Shown: positions 43,685-53,857, numbered from the stretch's first letter. The stretch: DNA of 64,000 nt from Alkalihalophilus marmarensis DSM 21297 (GCF_000474275.2 NZ_ATAE01000009.1:24614-88613); one strand, 5' to 3'. Notes: generated from the letters alone by a model not told the origin. Made by a program: numbers and translations.

Positions 43685-44218
43685 TTAATCCTTATCATCA
43701 AATATTTTGCTGTATGTTGCCCCTCTTTGGTTGAGGTATTTCCCTCTGTATGGGACGCCTTTCTCTGTGACTTCTGCAAATACCAGCTGGCATATTCTTC
43801 TGCCGGGTATGAGTTCAATCGGCAATCGATTAGCATTGTATAATTCCAATGTGATTTGACCGCTAAACCCTGGGTCTACCCACCCTGCATTCTGAATAAA
43901 CAAGCCAAGTCTCCCTATTGAGCTCCTCCCTTCAACAAAAGCTGTTAACGTATTAGGCAGGTGGATTGTTTCGAGCGTGGTTGCAAGTAAAAAGGTCTTA
44001 GGTGGTAAAATGAGCTTGTTATCCTCAGGAATTATTTCGCGATACGATACAGGTTTTGTTAAAGATAATGTGTTCTCTTTATATTCATCAATTGTTAAAA
44101 AATGCGTTCCAAGACGCAAATCCAGTGAAGCCGGCTGAATATGCTCTTTTTCAAAAGGGTCAATGCCCAATTCATTATTCTCAATGTTTGTTTGGATTGT
44201 TTTGCTTGATAAAATCAT
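43685..44218 (-). CDS. dcd: dCTP deaminase family protein
   Basis: 177 aa trimeric dUTPase-fold deaminase. Motifs seen: [43 protein letters not shown] with the catalytic Glu, and [11 protein letters not shown]. It deaminates dCTP, to dUTP or straight to dUMP in the bifunctional form, without a metal in the active centre. It lies 15 bp after the COG0523 gene, in a Zur-controlled unit. Bacilli usually make dUMP from dCMP with a zinc enzyme (ComEB), so this is a candidate zinc-independent substitute. Family secure; the physiological role is inference. Confidence 0.88.
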   Translation of the reverse strand: MILSSKTIQTNIENNELGIDPFEKEHIQPASLDLRLGTHFLTIDEYKENTLSLTKPVSYREIIPEDNKLILPPKTFLLATTLETIHLPNTLTAFVEGRSSIGRLGLFIQNAGWVDPGFSGQITLELYNANRLPIELIPGRRICQLVFAEVTEKGVPYRGKYLNQRGATYSKIFDDKD

Positions 44219-44233
44219 TATATCCCCACTCTC

Positions 44234-45433
44234 TTATGCATTTTGAAGCTTCCATCCGAATGGATCTTCTAACTCATCCCAGTCTGACATTAATTCGCTA
44301 TCGGTTAGCAGGCACCTGTCTAGTTCTTGGGTGATCTCATCTTTATCTAAATTTGTACCAATAAAAACAAGCTTTGTATGACGATCTCCGAATTCAGGGT
44401 CCCACTCATTCAGTAAGTGAGGGTTCTCTTTAATAATCTGTTTTTTCTCTGCTTCAGGAAGGCTTGCTACCCAATATGACACCGGTTCAAATTGAACAGC
44501 GGGTCCTGCTTGTGACATAAGAATAGCAAGGTTATTTCTTGAGGCGCACCATGCGATTCCTTTAGCTCTTACAACATTTTCAGGCAAATTGTGGATCATA
44601 TTATATAGTCGGACTGAATGAAAAGGCAGTCTCCTGCTATAGACAAAGGATGAAATATTATACTCCTCTGTTTCAGGGGTATGAGCTTTGTGACCAGCTG
44701 TAAGCTCTTTAATCCATCCGGCAGATTGATTCGCTTTTTCAAAGTTAAATAGTTTTGTATTAAGTACTTCCTTAGGGTCGACTTTGGCCTGCATGGTTTT
44801 AATTAATTTTGCATCGGGTTGTAATGTGCGTAAAACCTTCTCTAATTTCTCAAGTTCATCCTCATCTACCAAATCACATTTATTTAGCAGGAGTACATCA
44901 CAGAACTCTATCTGATCAATGAGCAGGTCAGCAATTTCTCGTATATCATCTTCCCCTAGAGATTCTTTTCGATCTAGAAGTGTTTCTCCAGAGCGAAAAT
45001 CGTGCCAGAATCGGTTTGCATCCACTACAGTAACCATTGTGTCCAGCCGGCAAAATTCAGTCAGGTCAATATTAAGCTCTTCGTCAATATAAGAAAAAGT
45101 TTGAGCAACTGGTACTGGTTCACTAATGCCTGTAGATTCAATGACAATATAATCAATATTTCCTGTTAGTGCCAGTTTCTTTACTTCGATTAACAGATCT
45201 TCTCGTAGTGTACAGCAGATGCAGCCATTTGACATTTCTACTAGCTTTTCATCTGTACGAGATAACTCGCCCCCCTGTTTGACTAACTCTGCATCGATAT
45301 TCACTTCACTCATGTCGTTGACAATAACAGCGATTTTCAGCCCATCTCTATTCTGTAATAGATGGTTTAATAGAGTCGTTTTTCCTGATCCAAGATAGCC
45401 GCTTAAGACCGTTACTGGGATAATTTTATTCAT
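44234..45433 (-). CDS. zagA: COG0523 GTPase, zinc metallochaperone (YciC/ZagA-like)
   Basis: 399 aa. Walker A GYLGSGKTTLLNHLL (residues about 12-26), the COG0523 metal motif CICC at 71-74, Switch/Walker B VIESTGISEP, guanine motif NKCD, and the CobW C-terminal domain (about 250-390). B. subtilis YciC/ZagA is made under zinc limitation and delivers zinc to targets such as FolE. AGGAGG precedes the ATG and a Zur box covers the promoter. First of two genes, before dcd. Confidence 0.92.
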   Translation of the reverse strand: MNKIIPVTVLSGYLGSGKTTLLNHLLQNRDGLKIAVIVNDMSEVNIDAELVKQGGELSRTDEKLVEMSNGCICCTLREDLLIEVKKLALTGNIDYIVIESTGISEPVPVAQTFSYIDEELNIDLTEFCRLDTMVTVVDANRFWHDFRSGETLLDRKESLGEDDIREIADLLIDQIEFCDVLLLNKCDLVDEDELEKLEKVLRTLQPDAKLIKTMQAKVDPKEVLNTKLFNFEKANQSAGWIKELTAGHKAHTPETEEYNISSFVYSRRLPFHSVRLYNMIHNLPENVVRAKGIAWCASRNNLAILMSQAGPAVQFEPVSYWVASLPEAEKKQIIKENPHLLNEWDPEFGDRHTKLVFIGTNLDKDEITQELDRCLLTDSELMSDWDELEDPFGWKLQNA

Positions 45434-45451
45434 ACTAGCCTCCTGATATGT

Positions 45452-45503
45452 AAATCGTAATAATTACTATTTACATAATATCTTGTCTGAGTTCTTCTGT
45501 CAA
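45452..45503 (-). promoter_or_regulatory. Zur box and promoter of zagA-dcd
   Basis: AAATCGTAAT (45452-45461) and ATTACTATTT (45463-45472) form a Zur box with one mismatch. On the minus strand TTGACA (45498-45503), 17 bp, TATTAT (45475-45480) is a near-perfect sigma-A promoter, with the box directly downstream of the -10. Confidence 0.9.
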
Positions 45504-45525
45504 AACTCTATCCTTTACCTCATAA

Positions 45526-45558
45526 AAAATACCAGCACAGTGTGTGCTGGTATTTTTC
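45526..45558 (-). terminator. Terminator of the aldehyde dehydrogenase gene
   Basis: AAAATACCAGCACA pairs with TGTGCTGGTATTTTT; symmetrical A- and T-runs allow action on both strands. Confidence 0.92.
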
Positions 45559-45561
45559 CAT

Positions 45562-46989
45562 TTATGATTTAGGCATGCCATGTACTGATTTAACTTCTAA
45601 ATATTCCTCGATGCCAAAGTCGCCCCATTCGCGGCCGAGACCTGACTCCTTGTAGCCGCCAAATGGTCCGTTAAAGTCTGTTTCGGCATTATTCACGACA
45701 ATACGGCCGGCTCTAATGCTTGAGGCAACGTAGCTGAGTTGAACAGGGTCTTGGCCGACTACATAGCCTGCTAACCCGTATTTTGTATCATTGGCCTTCT
45801 CGATTGCATCTTCTACATCACTATACGTAATGATGACTGATACTGGGCCAAAAATTTCTTCCTGTGCAATAACGGAATCGTTTGACACATCGGTAAAAAA
45901 TGTTGGTTTCGCATAATAGCCAGTTGGTAATCCTTCGGGCTTTCCTGCTCCGCCGACAAGCAGTTTCGCTTCATTTTCACCTTTTTCAATGTAGGATTGA
46001 ACGGTCTCCCACTGATCCTCTGAGACGAGCGGGCCAGTTGCGACTCCTTCTTTACGAGGGTCTCCGACTGGATAATTCGGAAGAAATTCAACGACCTTCT
46101 GTTCGAATTCCTCTTTCATAGATTCCGGAATCAATACTCTCGTCCCGGCTGAACAAACTTGTCCAGTATTTTTTGTGATATGGGAGATAGCAGTCTTCGC
46201 TGCCTCTTCCACATTTGCATCATCGAGGACGACAACAGGTGATTTACCACCAAGCTCAAGGGCCACTTTCTTTTTCGTTTCCGCTGCCTTTTGCATGATC
46301 GTTTCTCCAACACCGCCAGAACCAGTGAAGGAAACGAAGTCAATGTCAGGGTGTGAGCTGATTCCATTTCCGATGACAGAGCCGGAGCCATTTACAAGGT
46401 TAAATGCACCTTTTGGCAAGCCTGCTTCATCAATGATTTCAGCGACAATGACCGCTGCAAATGGTGTTTTTGATGCCGGTTTTAAAATGACTGGACTTCC
46501 TGCAGCGATTGCACTCGCAATTTTTGTGGAAAGTTGATTAGTCGGGAAGTTCCAAGGCGTAATCAACCCACTCACACCAATTGATTCTTTTAAAAGAGTA
46601 TGGCCCCCTCGATCCTCAGTAAAACTGAAGTCAGCAAGAGAGTCAATAGCCTGCTTAAAGTGATTAAGCCCCATCGGATAGTGGACCTCCTCAGAGACTG
46701 ATAACGGAGCACCAAGCTCATCGGTCATCACTTCAATAAGCTCCTCTTTTCTCGCTTCATAGCTTTGAACGATCTTCTCTAACCATTCGATACGCTCTTC
46801 TTTTGTCGAACGTGAAAATGCTGGGAATGCCGCTCTTGCAGCTTTTACCGCTTTATCTAAATCTTCTTCCGTACCTGAACTGATTTTACCCATCACTTCC
46901 TCTGTTGCTGGATTAATGACTTCAATTACCCGAGAGCCAGTCGACTCTGTCCATTCACCATTAATATAATGCTTCAGTTGATTTCGCAT
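45562..46989 (-). CDS. Aldehyde dehydrogenase (NAD(P)-dependent)
   Basis: 475 aa from MRNQLKHYINGEW (ATG 46987-46989, AAAGGAG upstream); the longer frame upstream is not family-like. Oxyanion Asn in TPWNFP, Rossmann FTGSGGVGE, general base Glu in LELGGKSP and catalytic Cys in GQVCSAGTR are all present. Oxidises an aldehyde to the acid; the family includes broad-range and betaine-type enzymes, and substrate cannot be set. Monocistronic with a strong terminator. Confidence 0.92.
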   Translation of the reverse strand: MRNQLKHYINGEWTESTGSRVIEVINPATEEVMGKISSGTEEDLDKAVKAARAAFPAFSRSTKEERIEWLEKIVQSYEARKEELIEVMTDELGAPLSVSEEVHYPMGLNHFKQAIDSLADFSFTEDRGGHTLLKESIGVSGLITPWNFPTNQLSTKIASAIAAGSPVILKPASKTPFAAVIVAEIIDEAGLPKGAFNLVNGSGSVIGNGISSHPDIDFVSFTGSGGVGETIMQKAAETKKKVALELGGKSPVVVLDDANVEEAAKTAISHITKNTGQVCSAGTRVLIPESMKEEFEQKVVEFLPNYPVGDPRKEGVATGPLVSEDQWETVQSYIEKGENEAKLLVGGAGKPEGLPTGYYAKPTFFTDVSNDSVIAQEEIFGPVSVIITYSDVEDAIEKANDTKYGLAGYVVGQDPVQLSYVASSIRAGRIVVNNAETDFNGPFGGYKESGLGREWGDFGIEEYLEVKSVHGMPKS

Positions 46990-47150
46990 GGGAAAAACTC
47001 CTTTTTTAATATGTTGATGTTCAATTAAACTTCTAAAATACGTGTACAGCATGTATATTCCCAGCATGTTTGTTTTTTAAACAAATGTATGTTGGAGGAT
47101 TTAGTTAGCTTTTAAAAGCGATTGAAGATAAAGCGCCTCGAACATGGGAT

Positions 47151-47222
47151 ATATCATAGTCGCCGCTTCTGAAATATGCTTCGCTTTCCGCGGTGAGAGG
47201 CTTAACTGAAAGGCGGTCAACG
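47151..47222 (-). repeat. Partial repeat (family 2)
   Basis: GCCGCTTCTGAAATATGCTT through GCTTTCCGCGGTGAGAGG matches the first part of the full copy at 47229-47360 and has the same orientation. Confidence 0.7.
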
Positions 47223-47228
47223 CATGAG

Positions 47229-47360
47229 ATAAGAGTAAGCTCGCCGCTCCTGAAATATACTTCGCTTTTCGTGGGGAGCTGGTGAGCTTCCTCGGGCTTT
47301 GGCCCTTTGGATCTCACCCCTGCTCTAGTCCCCACAGAAGTCTCGCATATTTCATCCGCT
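47229..47360 (-). repeat. Long intergenic repeat (family 2), copy 2
   Basis: Reverse complement of 27991-28122: GCCGCTCCTGAAATATACTT, GGGAGCTGGTGAGCTTCC, CTGCTCTAGTCCCCACAG and CATATTTCATCCGCT are shared. Non-coding; open frames through both copies give similar peptides only because the DNA repeats. Confidence 0.85.
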
Positions 47361-47504
47361 AGGTTATGTGCTTCGTTACTTTATTTAGTCGAACTATTTA
47401 AAAATGGTCACTTTAATTGAAAGCATCATTGCTGTTACCGACGTCTGAAAAGGTTCCTAATAGCTTTCACCAATGATAGGAACAACTTATTAATACCTTT
47501 CCTC

Positions 47505-47632
47505 CGTTGATTGGAGAGGAAGGCACCGACTCCAGCGTGATGCGCGTGACCAGGGAGATCCCACAGGAGTGTAGCGACGAGGAAGCTCCCGGGCCGCCCG
47601 CGGAAAGCGTGTGCCTGCAGCGGAAATCAACA
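47505..47632 (+). repeat. Bacillus-type intergenic repeat (family 1)
   Basis: Begins GTTGATTGGAGAGGAAGGC and ends GTGCCTGCAGCGGAAATCAAC, with the inner GCCCGCGGAAAGCG block. It matches 27744-27858 in the opposite orientation and has terminal GTTGATT/AATCAAC. Confidence 0.82.
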
Positions 47633-47688
47633 CCTAATGTTAGAAGAAATATTTTCATTGGTTTCACTGATTCCTATTACTCACAATA

Positions 47689-47722
47689 CAAAAAAGACAG
47701 GGACACATCCCTGTCTTTCTTA
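47689..47722 (-). terminator. Terminator of cysJI
   Basis: AAAGACAGGGA pairs with TCCCTGTCTTT around CACA, just after the cysI stop. Confidence 0.9.
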
Positions 47723-47729
47723 TCTCTAT

Positions 47730-49448
47730 TTACGCATGAAAATTCGTTCCGTCAGTCGTTGCGTTAATAATTCCTGCACGGATAACAAAATCACCGAAGT
47801 GTTCGCCTTCTTGGCGTTCGTTTGCATAACGTGGAAGAATGTCACCAAGCTCACGCAGGATTTCCTCTTCCCCGATATTCTCACGGTACATTTTGCTTAG
47901 ACGGCTGCCATCAAAGGCTGCTCCAAGATACATATTGTATTTGCCTGGCGCTTTTCCGATAAAGCCGATCTCGCCTAATGCGTGGCGGGCACAGCCGTTC
48001 GGACAGCCGGTCATACGAATCGTAATTTCTTCATTGCGAAGTCCGTTTTCATCAATGATTGCATCAATCTTATCAATTAAAACTGGTAAATAACGCTCTG
48101 CTTCTGCCATTGCAAGGCCGCATGTAGGAAGCGACACACAGGCAATTGAGCTGCGGCGAAGAGCAGAATGGTTCTTCCCGTCTGTTAACCCATATTGATC
48201 GATAAGTGCCATAATCTGCTTCTTATTCTGAGTGGATACATTAGCGATGATTAAGTTTTGGTTCGCTGTAAGGCGGATATCACCTGTATGAACCTTAGCA
48301 ATTTCGCGCACAGCTGTCTTTAACTTGTAATCTTCTGTATCAACAATTCTACCGCCTTCTACAAACATCGTATAATGCCATTTGCCTCGAACACCCTTCA
48401 CCCAGCCGTAGCGGTCACCGTTGCTGTCAAATTGGAAAGGCTTTGCTTCCTCAAGACTCCATCCAAGGCGGTTATCTAGTTCCTCTTTCACATTCTCAAG
48501 ACCAAGACGGTCCACTGTGTATTTGAAGCGGGCATATTTACGTTCTGAACGATTACCGTAATCACGTTGAATCGTAATGATTTTCTCTGCAACATCAACG
48601 ATTTGATCTGGTTTGACGAATCCAATCACTTTAGCAAGCTGCGGATAGGTTTCTTTATCACCATGAGTCATACCCATACCGCCGCCAATCGCAACGTTAA
48701 AACCAATCAGCTTCCCGTTTTCAATGATGGCAATATAGCCAAGGTCTTGTGAGTACACATCAACATCATTTGACGGAGGGACAGCAATCCCTATTTTAAA
48801 TTTACGCGGTAAATAGAGCGGGCCATACATTGGCTCGACTTCTTCTGCCTCAGGTGTAGAAGCAACTTTTTCTTCGTCTAACCAAATTTCGTGATACGCT
48901 CGTGTGCGCGGCAATAGATCATCACTTATTTTTTTGCCCCATTCATACACTTCTGTATGGATTTGAGATTGGTCTGGGTTAGACACGCTCATCACGTTAC
49001 GGTTAACATCTCCGCACGCGGCAATGGTATCAAGCATCGATGCATGGATCTCTTGGATCGTTTTCTTCATGTTCCATTTTAAGATCCCATGCATTTGAAA
49101 TGTTTGACGTGTTGTCAGCTTTAGTGTGCCGTTTCCGTATTTATCTGCAAGCTCATCCATCACAAGCCACTGTTCGGGTGTTGATACCCCGCCTGCCATA
49201 CGGACACGCAGCATGAATTGATAGGCTGGTTCAAGCTTCTGTTTTTGACGTTCGTTACGCAGGTCACGGTCATCTTGCAGGTAGCTGCCGTGGTGCTTCA
49301 TCAGGCGGTTATCATCATCTGGAATGCCCGCACTGATACGGTCAAGCATTACTTCCTTTAAGGTACCACGCAGCAAATTACTCTCCTGTTTAATTCGCTC
49401 CACATCACTTGGAGGGCCGTCTGGCGCTTTTAATTTCTCGTTAGCCAT
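47730..49448 (-). CDS. cysI: Sulfite reductase (NADPH) hemoprotein beta subunit
   Basis: 572 aa from MANEKLK (ATG 49446-49448, GAAGGAG upstream). The siroheme-[4Fe-4S] cysteines are CVSLPTC and CPNGC; other family blocks are [14 protein letters not shown] and [11 protein letters not shown]. It takes electrons from CysJ and reduces sulfite to sulfide with six electrons for cysteine synthesis. It lies 26 bp after cysJ. Confidence 0.96.
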   Translation of the reverse strand: MANEKLKAPDGPPSDVERIKQESNLLRGTLKEVMLDRISAGIPDDDNRLMKHHGSYLQDDRDLRNERQKQKLEPAYQFMLRVRMAGGVSTPEQWLVMDELADKYGNGTLKLTTRQTFQMHGILKWNMKKTIQEIHASMLDTIAACGDVNRNVMSVSNPDQSQIHTEVYEWGKKISDDLLPRTRAYHEIWLDEEKVASTPEAEEVEPMYGPLYLPRKFKIGIAVPPSNDVDVYSQDLGYIAIIENGKLIGFNVAIGGGMGMTHGDKETYPQLAKVIGFVKPDQIVDVAEKIITIQRDYGNRSERKYARFKYTVDRLGLENVKEELDNRLGWSLEEAKPFQFDSNGDRYGWVKGVRGKWHYTMFVEGGRIVDTEDYKLKTAVREIAKVHTGDIRLTANQNLIIANVSTQNKKQIMALIDQYGLTDGKNHSALRRSSIACVSLPTCGLAMAEAERYLPVLIDKIDAIIDENGLRNEEITIRMTGCPNGCARHALGEIGFIGKAPGKYNMYLGAAFDGSRLSKMYRENIGEEEILRELGDILPRYANERQEGEHFGDFVIRAGIINATTDGTNFHA

Positions 49449-49474
49449 GTTGTCTGTTCTCCTTCCGATCCAAA

Positions 49475-51295
49475 TCAATATACATCACGTTGGTAACGTT
49501 TTTGCTGCTGCATATCAGCAAGGTACTGCTCCGCTTTCTCACGGCTCATTTGCCCTTCTTTTTCAATAATATCGATCAGAGTCATATGTACATCATGGGC
49601 CATATGCTTCTCATCTCCGCAAATGTAAACAACCGCTCCTTGTTCAATCCACTCATATAATTCCTTACTCGCCTCAAGCATACGGTGCTGCACGTAAACT
49701 TTCTCCTCTGTATCACGAGAGAATGCGACATCCATTTTCGTTAGTACGCCGTCTTTTAACCATTGCTGCCACTCTGTTTGGTAAAGGAAGTCTGTGACGA
49801 AATGCTGGTCGCCAAAGAATAACCATGACTTTCCATCGGCTCCTGCTTCCTCACGTTCTTGAATAAACGAACGGAATGGTGCAATCCCTGTACCTGGCCC
49901 TACCATAATAATTGGTGTCTCTGGATTTTCAGGGAGCTTAAAGTTTTCGTTATGTTGAATGTAAATAGGAAGCGTGTCACCTGGCTCTAGACGCTCTGAA
50001 CATAATATCGAGCAAACTCCGCTTCTATCACGGCCGTGTGTTTGATAACGAACAGCGCCGATTGTTAAATGAACTTCATCAGGATTGGCTGATAAGCTGC
50101 TTGCAATCGAATAAAGACGGGCTGGCATTTTGCGTAAGATGGAGATGAAGTCTTGTGCTGATCCACTCCATGGACCATACGTTTGAACTAAATCAAGCAA
50201 ATCACGGCCTTCAATAAATTCTTTTAGTTTCTCATTACCTGTTGATAAAAGCTCTGTCAGGTCTTGATTAGCAGATAGCTTTGCTGCCTGCTCAAGAAGC
50301 GGCTTTGTTAACACGGTAATTTCAAAATGAGAAGTGAGCGCTTCTTTAAGCGGACGAACATCCCCTTGTTTATTGACCGTTACAATTTCTTCTGGATCCC
50401 AGTTCATTTCTTTGATGAGTAAATCTACTAATACAGGATCATTCTCAGGATAGATTCCTAGACTGTCGCCTGGTGCATACGTAAGTCCTGATCCTTCAAG
50501 CGATAATTCAAGATGACGCGTTTCCTTATTAGAACCGCGGCCATTTAAATTAAGATTTTCTAATACTTCCGCTTTAAATGGATTCTTTCTTGAATATGCT
50601 GATTCACCACTGGAAGGTGCAGCTGCTGCTTGCGTTGGTGCACTGCTTGCGCCCTGTGTTTCACTTAAACCGCTAATGACTCCATCAAGCCATTCTGCTG
50701 CTGGATCATCATAGTCAAGGTCACAATCGACACGAGGATGAATTCGTGTGCCACCAAGCTCTTCTAGACGTTGGTCAAATTCTTTACCTGTTTGACAGAA
50801 AAATTCATAAGAGCTGTCACCGAGTGCTAAGACAGAGAAACGTAGATCGTCAAGCTTTGGAGCCCTTCTTCCGTGAAGGAATTCATGGAATGTCAGTGCA
50901 CTATCCGGAGGTTCTCCCTCACCATGTGTACTCACAACGATCAAAAGATTTTGAATTTTTTTCAACTGATTCGGCTTAAAATCATTCATTGATGTTACGT
51001 TTACTTGGAAGCCTTTTTCCTCAAGGGTCTTCCCTGCCTGTTTTGCAAGACCTTGTGAATTACCCGTTTGCGAACCGAAAAGAATGGTTACTTCTTTGGA
51101 AATGGGCTGCGGAGCATTTTCTGTAGAAGCTTGAGCTGCCGGAGCTTCTGGTGCAGCCGTGGCTGCAGCTGATTGGGATGCTGCTAAATAACCCGTCAAC
51201 CAAATTTTTTGGGACTCTGTTAACGTTGGCAGAAGTTGATTAAGGAGATCCGCCTGCTCCTGACTAAAAGGACTGTTAACTACCTGAAGTTGCAA
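49475..51295 (-). CDS. cysJ: Sulfite reductase (NADPH) flavoprotein alpha subunit
   Basis: 606 aa. Start is the TTG at 51293-51295 (product [14 protein letters not shown]), because GAGGTGG lies 6 nt upstream and B. subtilis CysJ starts the same way. An FMN-binding flavodoxin domain ([15 protein letters not shown], about 75-215), linker rich in Ala/Ser/Gln, then FAD and NADPH domains ([37 protein letters not shown]). First gene of cysJI. In B. subtilis CysL activates the operon, but no LysR gene adjoins it here. Confidence 0.96.
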   Translation of the reverse strand: MQLQVVNSPFSQEQADLLNQLLPTLTESQKIWLTGYLAASQSAAATAAPEAPAAQASTENAPQPISKEVTILFGSQTGNSQGLAKQAGKTLEEKGFQVNVTSMNDFKPNQLKKIQNLLIVVSTHGEGEPPDSALTFHEFLHGRRAPKLDDLRFSVLALGDSSYEFFCQTGKEFDQRLEELGGTRIHPRVDCDLDYDDPAAEWLDGVISGLSETQGASSAPTQAAAAPSSGESAYSRKNPFKAEVLENLNLNGRGSNKETRHLELSLEGSGLTYAPGDSLGIYPENDPVLVDLLIKEMNWDPEEIVTVNKQGDVRPLKEALTSHFEITVLTKPLLEQAAKLSANQDLTELLSTGNEKLKEFIEGRDLLDLVQTYGPWSGSAQDFISILRKMPARLYSIASSLSANPDEVHLTIGAVRYQTHGRDRSGVCSILCSERLEPGDTLPIYIQHNENFKLPENPETPIIMVGPGTGIAPFRSFIQEREEAGADGKSWLFFGDQHFVTDFLYQTEWQQWLKDGVLTKMDVAFSRDTEEKVYVQHRMLEASKELYEWIEQGAVVYICGDEKHMAHDVHMTLIDIIEKEGQMSREKAEQYLADMQQQKRYQRDVY

Positions 51296-51622
51296 CGATA
51301 TCCACCTCACAAATATGAACTTATCATCTGTCACTATATTGATAGAGACTACCTTTCATTCGTCTTTTCATTAACTGAAAATAAAAATAATGGTTGAATT
51401 AATGGTAAACTCATAAATCCTATAAGTCAAGTATGATTTAACACAATACAGAAGGAAAGTGCATTCAATTTGAACCTCTTTTGGATAATGTATTAGGCAT
51501 GTGAGTAATGTGTGTCACTTCAAATAGGAGTTTTAATATCATTTAACCAATCCTCCAATATGCCACCATTCTTTCCTTTTTTGCTAAGATGGTTGCTGTG
51601 TTTAGAATAAGGAGGGATATTA
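51296..51622. other. Intergenic region between cysJ and the HelD-like gene
   Basis: 327 bp of AT-rich sequence between divergent genes. It must hold the cysJI promoter and one for the plus-strand gene at 51623, but I see no clear paired -35/-10 or terminator. Confidence 0.5.
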
Positions 51623-52120
51623 ATGATTAAATTTCCTGATGAGATCATTTCTTTATCAACGATTTTAACCAAATTGCATAAAGCGTATGAGAAAGAAGCC
51701 GGCAAGCTTGAAAATTATCATGATGAATATAAGGACTTGAAACAATACATGGTCGATTATCGAAATGAAATGGATGCTATGGAGGCGTTTGAACAGAGCA
51801 AATTTAAAACTTGTGGAATTATTTGCAAAACAGAAGCTATGGTGCAAACGTTAGATGGAGTTTTGCGTGAGAAATTTACGTTCACACGCCTAGATGAGGA
51901 TAGCTCTAGCTTTACAGAAGGAATTACACTTACTACCGTTCAGCTGGCTAAAGGACTTGAATTTGATCAAGTAGTTGTTCCTTTTGTGAGTGGCAGTGCA
52001 TACAGAACTGCGTTTGAAAAAGGATTATTGTATGTGGCTTGCACCCGTGCTATGCATCAACTCATAGTTATGCAAGACGCAGACGATCCGTCGCAATTGA
52101 TTATAGAGAATCAAAATTAA
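51623..52120 (+). pseudogene. Internally deleted HelD-like helicase (165 aa)
   Basis: Strong ribosome site AAGGAGGGA before the ATG. Residues about 1-58 (DLKQYMVDYRNEMDAMEAFE) resemble the N-terminal coiled coil of HelD, the RNA-polymerase-associated SF1 helicase. Residues about 63-160 carry its last motifs (TLTTVQLAKGLEFDQVVVP, LLYVACTRAMHQL). The whole ATPase core between is missing, including Walker A, so some 500-600 residues are gone in frame. It may be a relic, or a short protein that still touches RNA polymerase. 20 bp separates it from the next gene. Confidence 0.7.
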
Positions 52121-52140
52121 ACCGAAAGCAGGTGGTTGGG

Positions 52141-52878
52141 GTGTATCGAACAAATGAAATGGCACAATTAGTGGGCGTACACCCTAACACTGTGCGAATT
52201 TATGAAGATTGGGGCTACATCTCTCCTGTTCCTAGAAAAGAAAATGGATATCGGATCTATTCAGAAGTCCACTTGCTGCAAATGAAGATAGCGCGGTTAT
52301 TGTTTACATGTGAAATTGTGCAAGGCGATATGAGAAATCGAGCAAGACAAATCGTATATGCATCGGGCAAAGAAGATTTCCAAGGCGCTCTGCAGTTAAC
52401 AACCCAATATATCTCGCATTTGGAAACAGAGTATCACCATGCTGTAAAAGCGGCCGATGTTGTTGAGAAATGGCTGAGGAAAGAGTCCGTACAAGGTAAT
52501 CAAACGTACTCTAGAAAAGAAGTGGCAAAGCTATTAAGTGTCACATCAGAGGCATTACGTAACTGGGAACGTAACGGTCTAATTTCAGTCCCGCGGCTTG
52601 AGAACGGATTTAGAGTATACGGAGAAAAGGAAGTGGAACAGCTGCGTGTTATTCGCAGTTTGAGACAAGCTCATTATTCTCTTAATGCCATTTTAAGGCT
52701 GTTTAGTAAAATTAAGCATCCAGGTTCTCCAGTGATTGAGATCCTTGATACACCATCAGAAAGCGAAGATATCGTTTCTGTGACAGATCAATTAATCACC
52801 TCTTTAACAGAGGCGATTAAAGGGGCTGAGTGTAGCAAGGAGTTGTTAGTTGGTTATTTAGAGAATGTTTTATTTTAA
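52141..52878 (+). CDS. Regulator with two MerR-type DNA-binding domains
   Basis: 245 aa from the GTG at 52141 with AGGTGG upstream. The first MerR domain is at about 1-70 (RTNEMAQLVGVHPNTVRIYEDWGYISPVPR...GYRIYSE). The second, at about 122-190, reads SRKEVAKLLSVTSEALRNWERNGLISVPR...GFRVYGE. A helical linker lies between and a short helical C-terminus follows. Two tandem MerR domains in one chain are seen in a subset of Bacillus regulators. It could bind an asymmetric operator as a monomer. Target and ligand unknown. Confidence 0.82.
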   Translation: MYRTNEMAQLVGVHPNTVRIYEDWGYISPVPRKENGYRIYSEVHLLQMKIARLLFTCEIVQGDMRNRARQIVYASGKEDFQGALQLTTQYISHLETEYHHAVKAADVVEKWLRKESVQGNQTYSRKEVAKLLSVTSEALRNWERNGLISVPRLENGFRVYGEKEVEQLRVIRSLRQAHYSLNAILRLFSKIKHPGSPVIEILDTPSESEDIVSVTDQLITSLTEAIKGAECSKELLVGYLENVLF

Positions 52879-53001
52879 AAGGCTTCTCTTTCACTTAGCT
52901 TTCAACTATATGTACAAAATACGCAACTAGTCTAATTCAAAGTGAATTGTTTATTTTAGTGCAAATAGATTTAACAGGCCTGTTTTAATGATACAAATAC
53001 T

Positions 53002-53691
53002 TCAATATGAATTTTTAAGGTGTTTTAAGGCTTCTCGCTTACTAAGTGGTTTCAAATCATTATTAGATACAAAAGACCTCACGCTCTCTGGACGGGATTT
53101 AGCATATTCACGTAATATCCAACCAATCGCTTTTTGTACAAAAAATTCAGTGCTGCTTTTTCGTCTTAGTATGTATTTGAATAAGCGATTTTCATCTGTA
53201 TCACCTTTGTAGTAAAGTTGGTACAATATTGCTGAACGTTGCAACCAAATATTCTCATCTTCAATCCATTGATCTGGATAGGCTATAATAAGATCACTAT
53301 TATTTGATAACATATACCCTATGATATGAGGAGAGAGCACATCCACGGTATCCCACCATGATTTTTTTACGATTAGCTGGGATAACCACTGCATATCATC
53401 GACCGTCAAATCTTTTTTTGTTTTATCGAGAATATCGAGGGCTGCCTTTTGATATTCCCTCTCTGGAAGGTCCCATAACATAAAAATGATTTCTTTTAAT
53501 TCTTCTTTGGGTGGTAATCCATTTTCTTTTATAAACTGTTTGGTTAATTTCCGACGAATAGGTGTCCGAATACCTAAAAATTCGAATTGATTTCTTAAAT
53601 ACTGCTTAGACCACTTTGCATAATTATCATCTTTATGTTCGGAGTAAAGATTAATTAAGTTAATAAGGTAAGGTTTTGTTGAAGTCGTCAT
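53002..53691 (-). CDS. DNA alkylation repair protein, AlkD type
   Basis: 229 aa from MTTSTKPYL (ATG 53689-53691, AAAGGTG upstream). HEAT-like helical repeats with the family blocks EFLGIRTPIRRKLTKQFI, WDLPEREYQKAALDIL and VKKSWWDTVDVLSPHIIG, which contains the Trp/Asp pair that contacts the lesion, and FVQKAIGWILREYAK. Such glycosylases remove 3-methyladenine and 7-methylguanine. Monocistronic. Confidence 0.9.
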   Translation of the reverse strand: MTTSTKPYLINLINLYSEHKDDNYAKWSKQYLRNQFEFLGIRTPIRRKLTKQFIKENGLPPKEELKEIIFMLWDLPEREYQKAALDILDKTKKDLTVDDMQWLSQLIVKKSWWDTVDVLSPHIIGYMLSNNSDLIIAYPDQWIEDENIWLQRSAILYQLYYKGDTDENRLFKYILRRKSSTEFFVQKAIGWILREYAKSRPESVRSFVSNNDLKPLSKREALKHLKNSY

Positions 53692-53857
53692 TTTTTCACC
53701 TTTCATAGAGTTTTTGTAGCATTATTTCTCCTTTAAGTTCGATTCAATTATATGGAATTAGAATGAAGAAGATCGAAAAGAACTTTAATATATATTAGTC
53801 TCATTTTCACCTTTAATCAATGTAAGCAATATAAACTATACGAAAATGCTTTCAAGT

